Assembly: GCA_023664045.1 (NCBI GenBank)
Contig: JAMPGH010000001.1
Location: 1,754,626-1,818,625 of the forward strand
Direction of reading: 5' to 3'
Length of the DNA stretch: 64,000 nt
Source of the DNA: Alistipes senegalensis
GTDB lineage: Bacteria > Bacteroidota > Bacteroidia > Bacteroidales > Rikenellaceae
Of the stretch, positions 1 through 7,473 are shown in pieces. The stretch's first letter is position 1. The number at the start of each line of letters is the position of its first letter. Position numbers and translations under genes: made by a program. Under the pieces are notes generated by a model that made no database searches, was not told the origin of the DNA, and worked only from the letters and a program-made list of their open reading frames with translations.

Positions 1-50
1 AGGACCCCAACATTAAAAGTGTTGTGCTCTACCTGCTGAGCTACGGATTC
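1..50 (-). tRNA. tRNA-Lys (TTT), 3' part cut by window edge
   Basis: Read on the minus strand, the acceptor 5' strand GAATCCG is followed by T8-A9, a GCTC/GAGC D-stem, and an anticodon arm CAACA/TGTTG around loop CTTTTAA, giving anticodon TTT (Lys). The variable loop starts (GGGTC) and the T-arm and 3' end lie beyond base 1. Its own promoter is visible just upstream at 91-121. Confidence 0.9.
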
Positions 51-90
51 TCCGTATGCCGATCGGACCTACCGGTCCTTTTCGGTGGTG

Positions 91-121
91 CAAATGTAGA
101 GATTATTTTTGTTTTACCAAA
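91..121 (-). promoter_or_regulatory. promoter of tRNA-Lys, Bacteroidota type
   Basis: On the minus strand, TTTG (121-118), a 19 bp gap and TACATTTG (98-91) match the Bacteroidota -33/-7 consensus. Transcription would start near 84, about 34 nt before the tRNA 5' end. It interleaves with the divergent promoter at 108-138. Confidence 0.7.
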
Positions 122-138
122 ATAAAACGATATTTTTG
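108..138 (+). promoter_or_regulatory. promoter of the spermidine/cysteate operon
   Basis: TTTG (108-111), a 19 bp gap and TATTTTTG (131-138) match the Bacteroidota consensus exactly. Start of transcription is expected near 145, leaving a leader of about 38 nt before the ATG at 183. Confidence 0.7.
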
Positions 139-182
139 TATGCGTCAATCGCGAATCATAAACTCAAAAATAGAAAACTATC

Positions 183-1373
183 ATGTGTAAAGCGCTTATC
201 ATCGGCGCCGGCGGCGTCGGGACGGTCGTTACGCAGAAGATCGCCGCCGACCCCGTTTTCTCGGAGGTCATGCTCGCCAGCCGCACCAAGTCCAAATGCG
301 ACGCCGTCGCTGCCGCGATCGGCGGCAACCGCGTGAAAACCGCGCAGGTCGATGCCGACAACGTCGCCGAGCTGTGCGAGTTGTTCCGCGCATTCCGGCC
401 CGACATCGTGGTCAATGTCGCGCTCCCGTATCAGGATCTCACCATCATGGACGCTTGCCTCGAGTGCGGCTGCAACTACCTCGATACGGCCAACTACGAG
501 CCGAAGGACGAGGCGCATTTCGAGTATTCGTGGCAGTGGGCCTATCAGGACCGCTTCAAGGCCGCAGGGCTTACGGCGATCCTCGGCTGCGGCTTCGACC
601 CCGGCGTTACGGCCATCTTCACGGCCTATGCCGCCAAGCATCACTTCGACGAGATCCATTACCTCGACATCGTGGACTGCAATGCCGGCAACCACGGCAT
701 GGCTTTCGCCACGAACTTCAATCCCGAGATCAACATCCGCGAGGTTACGCAGAAGGGCCGTTACTACGAGAACGGAGAGTGGGTCGTTACCGAACCCCAC
801 GAGATCCACCGGCCGTTGAACTATCCCGGCATCGGCGAACGCGAATCCTACGTCATCTACCACGAGGAGCTGGAGTCGCTGGTCAAGAACTATCCCTCGA
901 TCCGCCGCGCCCGCTTCTGGATGACTTTCGGACAGGAGTACCTTACGCACCTGCGCGTGATTCAGAACATCGGCATGGCCCGCATCGACCCGATTCTCTA
1001 CAACGGCGTCGAGATCGTGCCCATCCAGTTCCTGAAGGCCGTGCTGCCCGATCCCAAGTCGCTGGGCGCCAACTATCATGGGCAGACCTCGATCGGCTGC
1101 CGCATCCGCGGCGTCAAGGAGGGCAAGGAGCGTACCTATTATATTTATAACAACTGCGACCACGAAGTCGCGTTCCGCGAAACGGGCACGCAGGCCGTGA
1201 GCTTCACCACGGGCGTGCCTGCCGCTTTGGGCGCTTCGATGTGGGCCAAAGGCCTGTGGCGCGGTGCCGGCGTCTTCAACGTCGAGGAGTTCGATCCCGA
1301 TCCGTTCCTCGCCGAGCTGGGGCCGCAGGGTCTGCCGTGGCACGAGTTGTTCGACGTGGACATCGAGGTGTGA
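183..1373 (+). CDS. carboxy(nor)spermidine dehydrogenase (saccharopine dehydrogenase family)
   Basis: The predicted reaction is NADPH-dependent reductive condensation of aspartate semialdehyde with a diamine (putrescine or diaminopropane) to carboxyspermidine or carboxynorspermidine, in the cytoplasm. The 396-residue protein opens with a Rossmann dinucleotide motif G8-A-G-G-V-G13 and keeps the saccharopine-dehydrogenase-like layout, with a GCGFDPG stretch in the catalytic part. The assignment is strengthened by the next gene, nspC, which decarboxylates the product. This alternative route is known as the main spermidine pathway of gut Bacteroidota, which usually lack SpeD/SpeE. It is the first gene of a plus-strand run and has its own promoter at 108-138. 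Whether the product is spermidine or norspermidine cannot be read from the sequence. Confidence 0.88.
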   Translation: MCKALIIGAGGVGTVVTQKIAADPVFSEVMLASRTKSKCDAVAAAIGGNRVKTAQVDADNVAELCELFRAFRPDIVVNVALPYQDLTIMDACLECGCNYLDTANYEPKDEAHFEYSWQWAYQDRFKAAGLTAILGCGFDPGVTAIFTAYAAKHHFDEIHYLDIVDCNAGNHGMAFATNFNPEINIREVTQKGRYYENGEWVVTEPHEIHRPLNYPGIGERESYVIYHEELESLVKNYPSIRRARFWMTFGQEYLTHLRVIQNIGMARIDPILYNGVEIVPIQFLKAVLPDPKSLGANYHGQTSIGCRIRGVKEGKERTYYIYNNCDHEVAFRETGTQAVSFTTGVPAALGASMWAKGLWRGAGVFNVEEFDPDPFLAELGPQGLPWHELFDVDIEV

Positions 1374-1571
1374 GCCCCGATCGACCGATACGAGTGCAGC
1401 CCGCGGAATGCGATCCGCGGGCTGTTTCGTTGCCGGACGATCCGTTCGGCGGAGATGCTTTTGTCTGCTTCCGGACGCTTGGCGCTTCCGGAAGCCCTGC
1501 TGCGGGGCGAAGATGATGAGTATAAAAACTTATTTTTCGTCGGGAGAAGTCGTTTTTGTCGGCGATTTTCT

Positions 1572-1579
1572 TAATTTTG
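1572..1579 (+). promoter_or_regulatory. -7 element TAATTTTG upstream of nspC
   Basis: TAATTTTG fits TAnnTTTG and sits 16 nt before the nspC ATG at 1595. No -33 element stands at the usual distance (the nearest TTTG, 1555-1558, is only 13 bp away), so it is a secondary promoter at best. It argues against any upstream in-frame start at 1556. Confidence 0.4.
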
Positions 1580-1594
1580 CGTGGATTTTCAGCA

Positions 1595-2734
1595 ATGCAG
1601 ACCATGATCGATTTCGCCAAATTGCCCGCTCCCTGCTTCGTGCTCGACGAATCGCTGCTCGACCGCAATCTTGCGGTCATCGACCGTGTGCGGCGCAAAT
1701 CGGGTGCCGAGATCATCGTCGCCCTCAAGGCGTGCGCCATGTGGTCGATATTCCCCGAGCTGGCGCAGCATTCCGACGGGGCCACCGCATCGTCGGCCGC
1801 CGAAGCGCGGCTCGTGCTGGAGGAGTTCGGCCGTCCGGCCCATACCTACGCTCCGGCTTACTCTGACCGCGATTTCGATGAGATCCTGCGTTGCAGCGAC
1901 CACATCACTTTCAATTCGCTCTCGCAGTTCGCGCGCTTCGGACAGCGGGCCCTCATCAACGGCATCTCGTGCGGCCTGCGCATCAACCCCGGTTATTCGC
2001 CCGTCGAGACCGATCTGTATAATCCCTGCGTCGCCGGTTCGCGGCTCGGCATCGTGCCCGAGCTGCTGCGCGAACTTCCGGCCGGGGTCGAGGGGCTGCA
2101 TTTCCACGTTCTCTGCGAATCGCGGCCCGAGCATCTGCAACGGGCCCTCGAAGCCGTCGAGGAGCGCTTCGGCCACCTCCTGCCGCAGATCGAGTGGCTC
2201 AACATGGGCGGCGGCCACCTGATGACCCATGCCGACTACGATTGCGACGCTCTGATCCGCATCCTGCGCGACTTCAAGGCGCGGCATCCCCGCCTGAGGC
2301 TGATCCTCGAACCCGGCAGCGCCTTTACGTGGCGCACCGGCTATCTGGTCTCCACGGTCGAAGACATCGTGGAGAACGGCGGTGTCCGCACGGCGATGCT
2401 CGACGTTTCGTTTGCCTGCCACATGCCCGATTGTCTCGAAATGCCCTACAAGCCCGCGATCGTCGGGGCCCACGACCCCGCAGCGGGGGAGAAGCGGTGG
2501 CGCATGGGCGGCGCCAGCTGTCTGGCCGGCGACTTCTGCGGCGACTGGGCCTTCGACCATGAACTGCGGATCGGCGAGCGCATCGTCTTCGAGGACATGA
2601 TCCACTACACGATGGTCAAAACCACGATGTTCAACGGCGTACACCATCCCTCGATCGTCATCGTCCGCCGCGACGGCCGCACGCAGATCGTCCGCGAGTT
2701 CGGCTACGAGGATTTCCGAAACCGTATGTCTTAA
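1595..2734 (+). CDS. nspC: carboxynorspermidine decarboxylase
   Basis: A PLP-dependent, alanine-racemase-fold (fold III) decarboxylase that removes CO2 from carboxy(nor)spermidine to give spermidine or norspermidine. The 379-residue protein has the Schiff-base lysine K45 in ALKAC near the N-terminus, a glycine-rich NMGGGH phosphate-binding turn, and an LEPG motif, all typical of this family. An in-frame ATG exists at 1556, but a -7 promoter element lies between it and 1595, and the family N-terminus begins at the chosen methionine or at the one three codons later. It follows the dehydrogenase by 221 bp and precedes the cysteate synthase gene by 16 bp. Lysine or diaminopimelate decarboxylases are related, but the short length and the partner gene point to NspC. 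Confidence 0.92.
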   Translation: MQTMIDFAKLPAPCFVLDESLLDRNLAVIDRVRRKSGAEIIVALKACAMWSIFPELAQHSDGATASSAAEARLVLEEFGRPAHTYAPAYSDRDFDEILRCSDHITFNSLSQFARFGQRALINGISCGLRINPGYSPVETDLYNPCVAGSRLGIVPELLRELPAGVEGLHFHVLCESRPEHLQRALEAVEERFGHLLPQIEWLNMGGGHLMTHADYDCDALIRILRDFKARHPRLRLILEPGSAFTWRTGYLVSTVEDIVENGGVRTAMLDVSFACHMPDCLEMPYKPAIVGAHDPAAGEKRWRMGGASCLAGDFCGDWAFDHELRIGERIVFEDMIHYTMVKTTMFNGVHHPSIVIVRRDGRTQIVREFGYEDFRNRMS

Positions 2735-2750
2735 CCCAAACTTCAGATAG

Positions 2751-4043
2751 ATGGAAAAGTTCGTTCCCACATCCTATACGCTCGAATGCGTCGCCACCGG
2801 GCGGGAATTCGACGACGAGGGCTGGACGCTCGAAGACCGGGCGTGCAAGACGCCGTCGCTCGTCCGCGCCAAATATGCCGAAAAGCAACTCGGGCTTCGC
2901 GACGAGAAGTGCGGTCTCTACAAATTCGCCGACTGGCTGCCCGTCAAGCGCATGCTCAAGGGTTCTTCCGCTCCCGTTACCTACCGGAGCAAGGGGCTCG
3001 GCAAGCATCTGGGGCTGGAGAATCTGTGGATCACCTTCAACGGCTACAATCCTTCGGTGGGGGCCTCGATGAGCACCTGCTCCTTCAAGGAGACGGAGGC
3101 CTACTCGGTCTGCGCCCGTGCCGTCGAGGATGAACGGCGCGTGCTGGTCGTTGCCTCGGCCGGCAATACCGCGCGGGCTTTCGCCAAAGTGTGCTCCGAC
3201 AACGACATCCGCCTGCTGCTCGCCGTGCCCTACGACAATATCGGGGCTCTGTGGTTCGAGGAGCCGCTGAACCCGTGCGTCAAGCTGATCTGCTGCGAGA
3301 AGGGCGGCGACTATTTCGACGCCATCCATCTCTCGAATCTCGCGCTGAAAGCCGACGGCTTCTACGCCGAAGGCGGAGCCAAGAACATCGCGCGCCGCGA
3401 CGGCATGGCCACTACCGTGCTCTCCGCCGCCACGACGATCGGCCGCATTCCCGATTACTATTTTCAGGCCGTGGGTTCCGGTACGGGCGCCATCGCCGCA
3501 TGGGAGGCCAACATGCGTCTGATCGAAGACGGCCGTTTCGGCACCAACGTCATGAAGCTTATGGTTTCGCAGAACGCGCCCTTCGTGCCGATGTACGACG
3601 CATGGCGGGCCGATTCGCGGCAGATGCTCCCGTACGACGACGACAAGGCGCGCCGCGATGCCGAGATCATCGATGCCAAAGTCCTCTCCAACCGCCGCCC
3701 GCCCTACGGACTGGCCGGCGGGCTCTACGACGCCCTGAAAGCTACGGGCGGCGATGTCTTCGTAGCGACCAACGCGCAGGCCCGCAAGGCCGCCAAGCTC
3801 TTTCAGGAGTTGGAAGGCGCCGACATCCACCCGGCGGCCAGCGTCGCCACGGCGTCGCTCATCAAGGCCGTCGCCGACGGCAAGATCGAGAAAGAGGCGA
3901 CCGTCATGCTCAACATCACGGGCGGCGGCGAGCAGCTTTTCAAGCAGGGCAAGGAACTCCACTACCTTGAACCGAGCCTCGTTTTCCCGCTCGGAGCAGA
4001 GGTCGACGACGTAGTCGCCCGGGTCGAAGAGTTGTTCGAGTAA
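2751..4043 (+). CDS. cysteate synthase (threonine-synthase-like PLP enzyme)
   Basis: Predicted to make L-cysteate from O-phosphoserine and sulfite. It is a fold-II PLP enzyme of 430 residues related to threonine synthase. K113 in the sequence SFKETEA is the likely PLP lysine, where threonine synthase has SFKD. The SAGNT loop and the C-terminal NITGGGE phosphate cup are also present. In methanogens this enzyme feeds coenzyme M. In Bacteroidota cysteate is the head-group precursor of sulfonolipids, which Alistipes relatives make, so that role is inferred here. The gene sits 16 bp after nspC, and its stop codon overlaps a possible start of the next gene by one base. Threonine synthase remains the main alternative call. 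Confidence 0.75.
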   Translation: MEKFVPTSYTLECVATGREFDDEGWTLEDRACKTPSLVRAKYAEKQLGLRDEKCGLYKFADWLPVKRMLKGSSAPVTYRSKGLGKHLGLENLWITFNGYNPSVGASMSTCSFKETEAYSVCARAVEDERRVLVVASAGNTARAFAKVCSDNDIRLLLAVPYDNIGALWFEEPLNPCVKLICCEKGGDYFDAIHLSNLALKADGFYAEGGAKNIARRDGMATTVLSAATTIGRIPDYYFQAVGSGTGAIAAWEANMRLIEDGRFGTNVMKLMVSQNAPFVPMYDAWRADSRQMLPYDDDKARRDAEIIDAKVLSNRRPPYGLAGGLYDALKATGGDVFVATNAQARKAAKLFQELEGADIHPAASVATASLIKAVADGKIEKEATVMLNITGGGEQLFKQGKELHYLEPSLVFPLGAEVDDVVARVEELFE

Positions 4044-4057
4044 TGCTTCATACGACG

Positions 4058-5155
4058 ATGAGAAAGTTCTTGATAACCGCGGCTTTCATCTTGACGATCG
4101 CGCCGATGCAGGCCCGGCGTCCGGAGCCGTTCGACCAAAGCGTCAACCGCTGGCTGCGCGCCCCTCGGGGTGTGGATTATCCGCGTTTCGAGGCGGAGCA
4201 GTTCCGCGAAATCGCCGACAACATCCTGGCCTACCAGAACGAGGACGGCGGCTGGCCCAAGAACCTCGACATGATGTCGCGGCTCGATCCCGATTCGGTC
4301 GTCGCGGCGCTCAAGCCGCGCTACCGCAACAGCACGCTCGACAACAGCAGCATCTACACGCAGGTAGCCTATCTTTCCGAGGCCTACCGTGTTACGGGCG
4401 AGAAACGTTACCGCGACGGAGCCCGGCGGGGCGTCGAGTACATCCTCTCGATCCAGTATCCGCACGGAGGCTGGCGCGGCTGGGATGTGGACGCGATCAC
4501 GTTCAACGACAACGTCATGTCCGGCGTGTTGTGGCTGTGGCTCGATATGCTCGAAGGGCAGCCGCGCTATGCGTGGGTCGACCGAAAACTGCGGGCGCGC
4601 ATCCGGCGTTCGTGGGATGCGGGGCTCGCGCTGCTGCTGCGCTGCCAGTGGGTGCGCGAGAACGGGGAGAAGACGATCTGGCCCCAGCAATGCGACCATG
4701 AGACGCTGGCGCCCGTCGGCGCACGCGCTTTCGAATTGCCCGGATTGACGGCAGGGGAGAGCGCGACGATCGTTCTGCTTCTGATGCGTATCGAGAATCC
4801 CTCGCCCGAGGTGGTGGATGCCGTGAAGTCGGCCGTCGCATGGTACGAGAAAAACAAGATCGCCGGCAAGCGTCTGCTGACGGTCGAGGTGCCGGAGGGG
4901 CTTCCCGAGGACCGGGCCGTGAGGAAAAACCGCATGCTGGTCGACGATCCCGACGCCCGGCCGTTGTGGGCCCGCTACTACGAGGCGGATCGCGACGAAT
5001 GCTTCTTCGCCACGCGGGCGCGCGTCAAGGTGCATTCGCTGGAGGAGGTGCCCGCCGAGCGGCGCGTAGGGTATGCGTGGTACGGCGAGTGGGGCAACTG
5101 GGTGCTGGACCGATATCCTGCTTGGCTCGCCCGCGTGGAAAAGCGCGCGGAGTAA
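4058..5155 (+). CDS. pectate lyase, polysaccharide lyase family 10
   Basis: A secreted lyase expected to cleave polygalacturonate by beta-elimination. The N-terminus (MRKFLITAAF to about residue 19) is a signal peptide without a lipobox. Family-10 hallmarks are visible: GGWPKN at 64-69 and a STLDNSSIYT stretch at about 92-101 matching the conserved DN..TYT segment, within an alpha/alpha-barrel-like protein of 365 residues. An alternative ATG at 4043 overlaps the stop of the cysteate synthase gene and would add five residues; 4058 gives a cleaner signal peptide. Its position in a polyamine/cysteate operon is odd, since such enzymes normally sit with SusCD-type loci. Co-transcription is inferred only from spacing. 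Confidence 0.82.
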   Translation: MRKFLITAAFILTIAPMQARRPEPFDQSVNRWLRAPRGVDYPRFEAEQFREIADNILAYQNEDGGWPKNLDMMSRLDPDSVVAALKPRYRNSTLDNSSIYTQVAYLSEAYRVTGEKRYRDGARRGVEYILSIQYPHGGWRGWDVDAITFNDNVMSGVLWLWLDMLEGQPRYAWVDRKLRARIRRSWDAGLALLLRCQWVRENGEKTIWPQQCDHETLAPVGARAFELPGLTAGESATIVLLLMRIENPSPEVVDAVKSAVAWYEKNKIAGKRLLTVEVPEGLPEDRAVRKNRMLVDDPDARPLWARYYEADRDECFFATRARVKVHSLEEVPAERRVGYAWYGEWGNWVLDRYPAWLARVEKRAE

Positions 5156-5174
5156 TCCCGACCTGTACGATCCA

Positions 5175-5249
5175 CGGCGGTCGGAACCGGAGACGCAGCC
5201 GAAGCGGCTTCCGACCGCCGTTCCTTACCCGAAGCATCGCTTCGGGTAA
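5175..5249 (+). terminator. two consecutive perfect hairpins after the pectate lyase gene
   Basis: A 12 bp perfect stem (5175-5186 with 5209-5220) is followed by an 11 bp perfect stem (5225-5235 with 5239-5249, loop ATC). Neither is followed by a strong T-run, so termination is inferred from structure and from the position at the end of the operon. Confidence 0.55.
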
Positions 5250-5285
5250 ATTCTATCAATTCACTATCATTCAAACTTTTCAGTA

Positions 5286-7289
5286 ATGAGAAAATCTCTT
5301 TCGGAACGAACTTTCTGTTTCCGGCGCTGGAACCGCAAGGGCTGGTCGGCTTTCGCGAGTTTGCGGCGTCTGGTAACGATCGGCGTGCTTCCGGTGGAGA
5401 TGTCCATTCTCTTGCTCGCGACGCAGGGTGCGTCCGCGCAGAATGCCGATACCGCGGCGGTGCTCCGCGAACTGCGGATCCGCGAAGTCGGCATTTCGGG
5501 AGCCTCGGTGGCTCCCGTGCGCAGCGTCCGGTCGCAAACCCCGCTTTTCGACCGGAAGGCCGAGGCCGCGGCGCCCTTCGAGACGCTCGAATCGGCCCTG
5601 CGTGCCGCTCCGTCGGTCGACATCCGCGAACGCGGGGGCAAGGGTACGCAGACGGACATCTCCATTCGCGGAGGCTCGTTCGATCAGACGATGGTGCTTC
5701 TCAACGGCATCGATTTCTCGGATGCCCGCACCGGTCATCAATCCCACTCTCTGCCTGTCGACCTCGATTGCATCTCGGCGGTCGAGCTCTTGGAAGGCAT
5801 TCCCGGCGTCGGCGCTTTCGCCGGGGCCGTCAACGTCCGTACGGCGCCCCTCGCACCGCGCTACCTGCGCTTCGAGGGGGCGGGAGGGCAGCACGGCTAC
5901 GCCTACGGCAACCTCTCGGGCGCTGTTTCCACGGAGCGGTTCTCGTTTCTGGGGGCTGCCTCCTACCGGCGCAGCGACGGCTACCGCCACAACACCGACT
6001 TCGAGACCTACAACGCTTTCGTGCGGGCGACCTACGAAGCGCCGCAGGCGGGATTTTTCGATTTCCAAGCCGGCTATCAGGACCGTGCGTTCGGCTCCAA
6101 CGGCTTTTATGCCGCCTACAACCCCGAACAGTGGGAGCATACCTCCACGGCGCTGGCGTCGCTGCGGTGGCTGCGCTCCGTCGGACGCTTCTCGGTGGGT
6201 GCGGCCGTCAGCTACCGCAAGAACTTCGACCGCTACGACTGGACGCGCGGCACGGCCATGAACCGCCACAACACCGATAATGTCGGCGCGAAGGCATGGG
6301 CCGATCTGCGGTGGCGGGGCGGCATCACCACGCTTGGCGGCGACTACGCCTACAATCACATCTATAGCACCAATCTGGGCGAGCCGCTGATCCGGCCGCA
6401 CGGCGACTACACCCATGCCCGGGCGCGCCACACGGGCAATCTTTATCTCCGCCATACCCGGCAGTGGGAGCGCTTCGAGGTTGCCGCGTCGGCGGGCGCC
6501 AGCCTCACGCCCTACGGTCCGGCCGCCCTGTGGAGCCTCGACGGCGGGTACCGGCCCTCGGAAAGCTGGCATCTGCATGCGGGGGCTTCGCAGTCGATGC
6601 GCCTGCCCACTTTCACCGACCTCTACTACTCCTCGCCGGCGCAGATCAACAACCTCGATCTGGTGCCCGAAAAGGCGATCGCGGTGCGTCTCGGGGCCGA
6701 TTATGCCCGGGAGCGCTGGTGTGCCTCGGCGTTGGTCTACTACCGTGCCGGCCGCGATCTGATCGACTGGGTGTGGCACCCCGAGGACGATCCTGTCGAA
6801 GCGTGGCGCGGCAAGTGGCACTCCGAGCAGCGCAGCGCCCTCGACACCTACGGCGTCGAATTGTCGGGCAGCTATGTCTCGCCGACGGGGTTCCTACGGC
6901 GTGCCGTGCTCTCCTATGCTTATGTTACGATCGACCGCCGAGAGGAGATCATCGCCCGCAGCGCGATGGATTTCCTGCGCCACAAAGTCTCCGCGACGGT
7001 GGAGATGCACTTTCTGCGGCGCCTGTCGCTCGCTCTCGTGGCTTCGGTCGCCGACCGCAACGGCAGCTACACCGACTATCCTGTACCGGGCGACGCGTCG
7101 GTCTCCGAGGTGCGCGACTTCGAGCCTTATTTCCTGCTCGACGCCCGGCTGGCGTGGGAGAAGAGTTTCTGCCGCCTCTACGTCGACGCGACCAACGTTA
7201 CCGACACGCGCTATTGCGACATGGGCGGCATCCCGCTGCCCGGCGCATGGGTTACGGCGGGCGTCGTGCTGACGTTCGGCGGACGCTGA
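5286..7289 (+). CDS. TonB-dependent outer-membrane receptor (BtuB-like)
   Basis: A 667-residue receptor expected to import an unidentified ligand through the outer membrane using TonB energy. After the export signal (hydrophobic stretch to about residue 51, ending ATQGASAQ) comes a plug domain with SIRGGSFDQTMVLLNGID and a PGVGAFAGAVNV segment, then a beta-barrel ending in an aromatic-poor VVLTFGGR. No SusC-type carboxypeptidase-like extension is present, so it is a BtuB/siderophore-type receptor rather than a glycan porin. About 28 residues with a WNRKGWSAFASL segment precede the hydrophobic core, an unusually long n-region. No cobalamin riboswitch fits in the 130 bp upstream, which holds only two hairpins. 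The ligand cannot be stated. Confidence 0.85.
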   Translation: MRKSLSERTFCFRRWNRKGWSAFASLRRLVTIGVLPVEMSILLLATQGASAQNADTAAVLRELRIREVGISGASVAPVRSVRSQTPLFDRKAEAAAPFETLESALRAAPSVDIRERGGKGTQTDISIRGGSFDQTMVLLNGIDFSDARTGHQSHSLPVDLDCISAVELLEGIPGVGAFAGAVNVRTAPLAPRYLRFEGAGGQHGYAYGNLSGAVSTERFSFLGAASYRRSDGYRHNTDFETYNAFVRATYEAPQAGFFDFQAGYQDRAFGSNGFYAAYNPEQWEHTSTALASLRWLRSVGRFSVGAAVSYRKNFDRYDWTRGTAMNRHNTDNVGAKAWADLRWRGGITTLGGDYAYNHIYSTNLGEPLIRPHGDYTHARARHTGNLYLRHTRQWERFEVAASAGASLTPYGPAALWSLDGGYRPSESWHLHAGASQSMRLPTFTDLYYSSPAQINNLDLVPEKAIAVRLGADYARERWCASALVYYRAGRDLIDWVWHPEDDPVEAWRGKWHSEQRSALDTYGVELSGSYVSPTGFLRRAVLSYAYVTIDRREEIIARSAMDFLRHKVSATVEMHFLRRLSLALVASVADRNGSYTDYPVPGDASVSEVRDFEPYFLLDARLAWEKSFCRLYVDATNVTDTRYCDMGGIPLPGAWVTAGVVLTFGGR

Positions 7290-7432
7290 TCCGCGCTTCG
7301 GACGACTTCTTTTCGGCTGCATTTTCGGGAACTCCGGCCTCTTCGGGCGCCGGAGTTTCCGCGTCTTGCGGGGCGGGGGAGGAATCGTTGTTATTTTCCT
7401 AACGATTCGTAGGCCGGCGACGAAAAAAATCG

Positions 7433-7440
7433 TATATTTG
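7433..7440 (+). promoter_or_regulatory. -7 element TATATTTG of the hut operon
   Basis: TATATTTG matches TAnnTTTG and lies 33 nt before the ftcD ATG. No convincing TTTG is found 19-22 bp upstream, which may mean an activator is needed. Confidence 0.5.
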
Positions 7441-7473
7441 TAGAAGACGAAAAATCATCAAACGCCATAAATC

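Noticed and set aside
2751..4043. Threonine synthase
   Set aside because: The PLP segment SFKETEA and overall layout fit cysteate synthase better, but the call should be confirmed by profile search.
5156..5285. Cobalamin or other riboswitch upstream of the TonB receptor gene
   Set aside because: Only 130 bp with two simple hairpins; no conserved B12-box-like sequence was seen.
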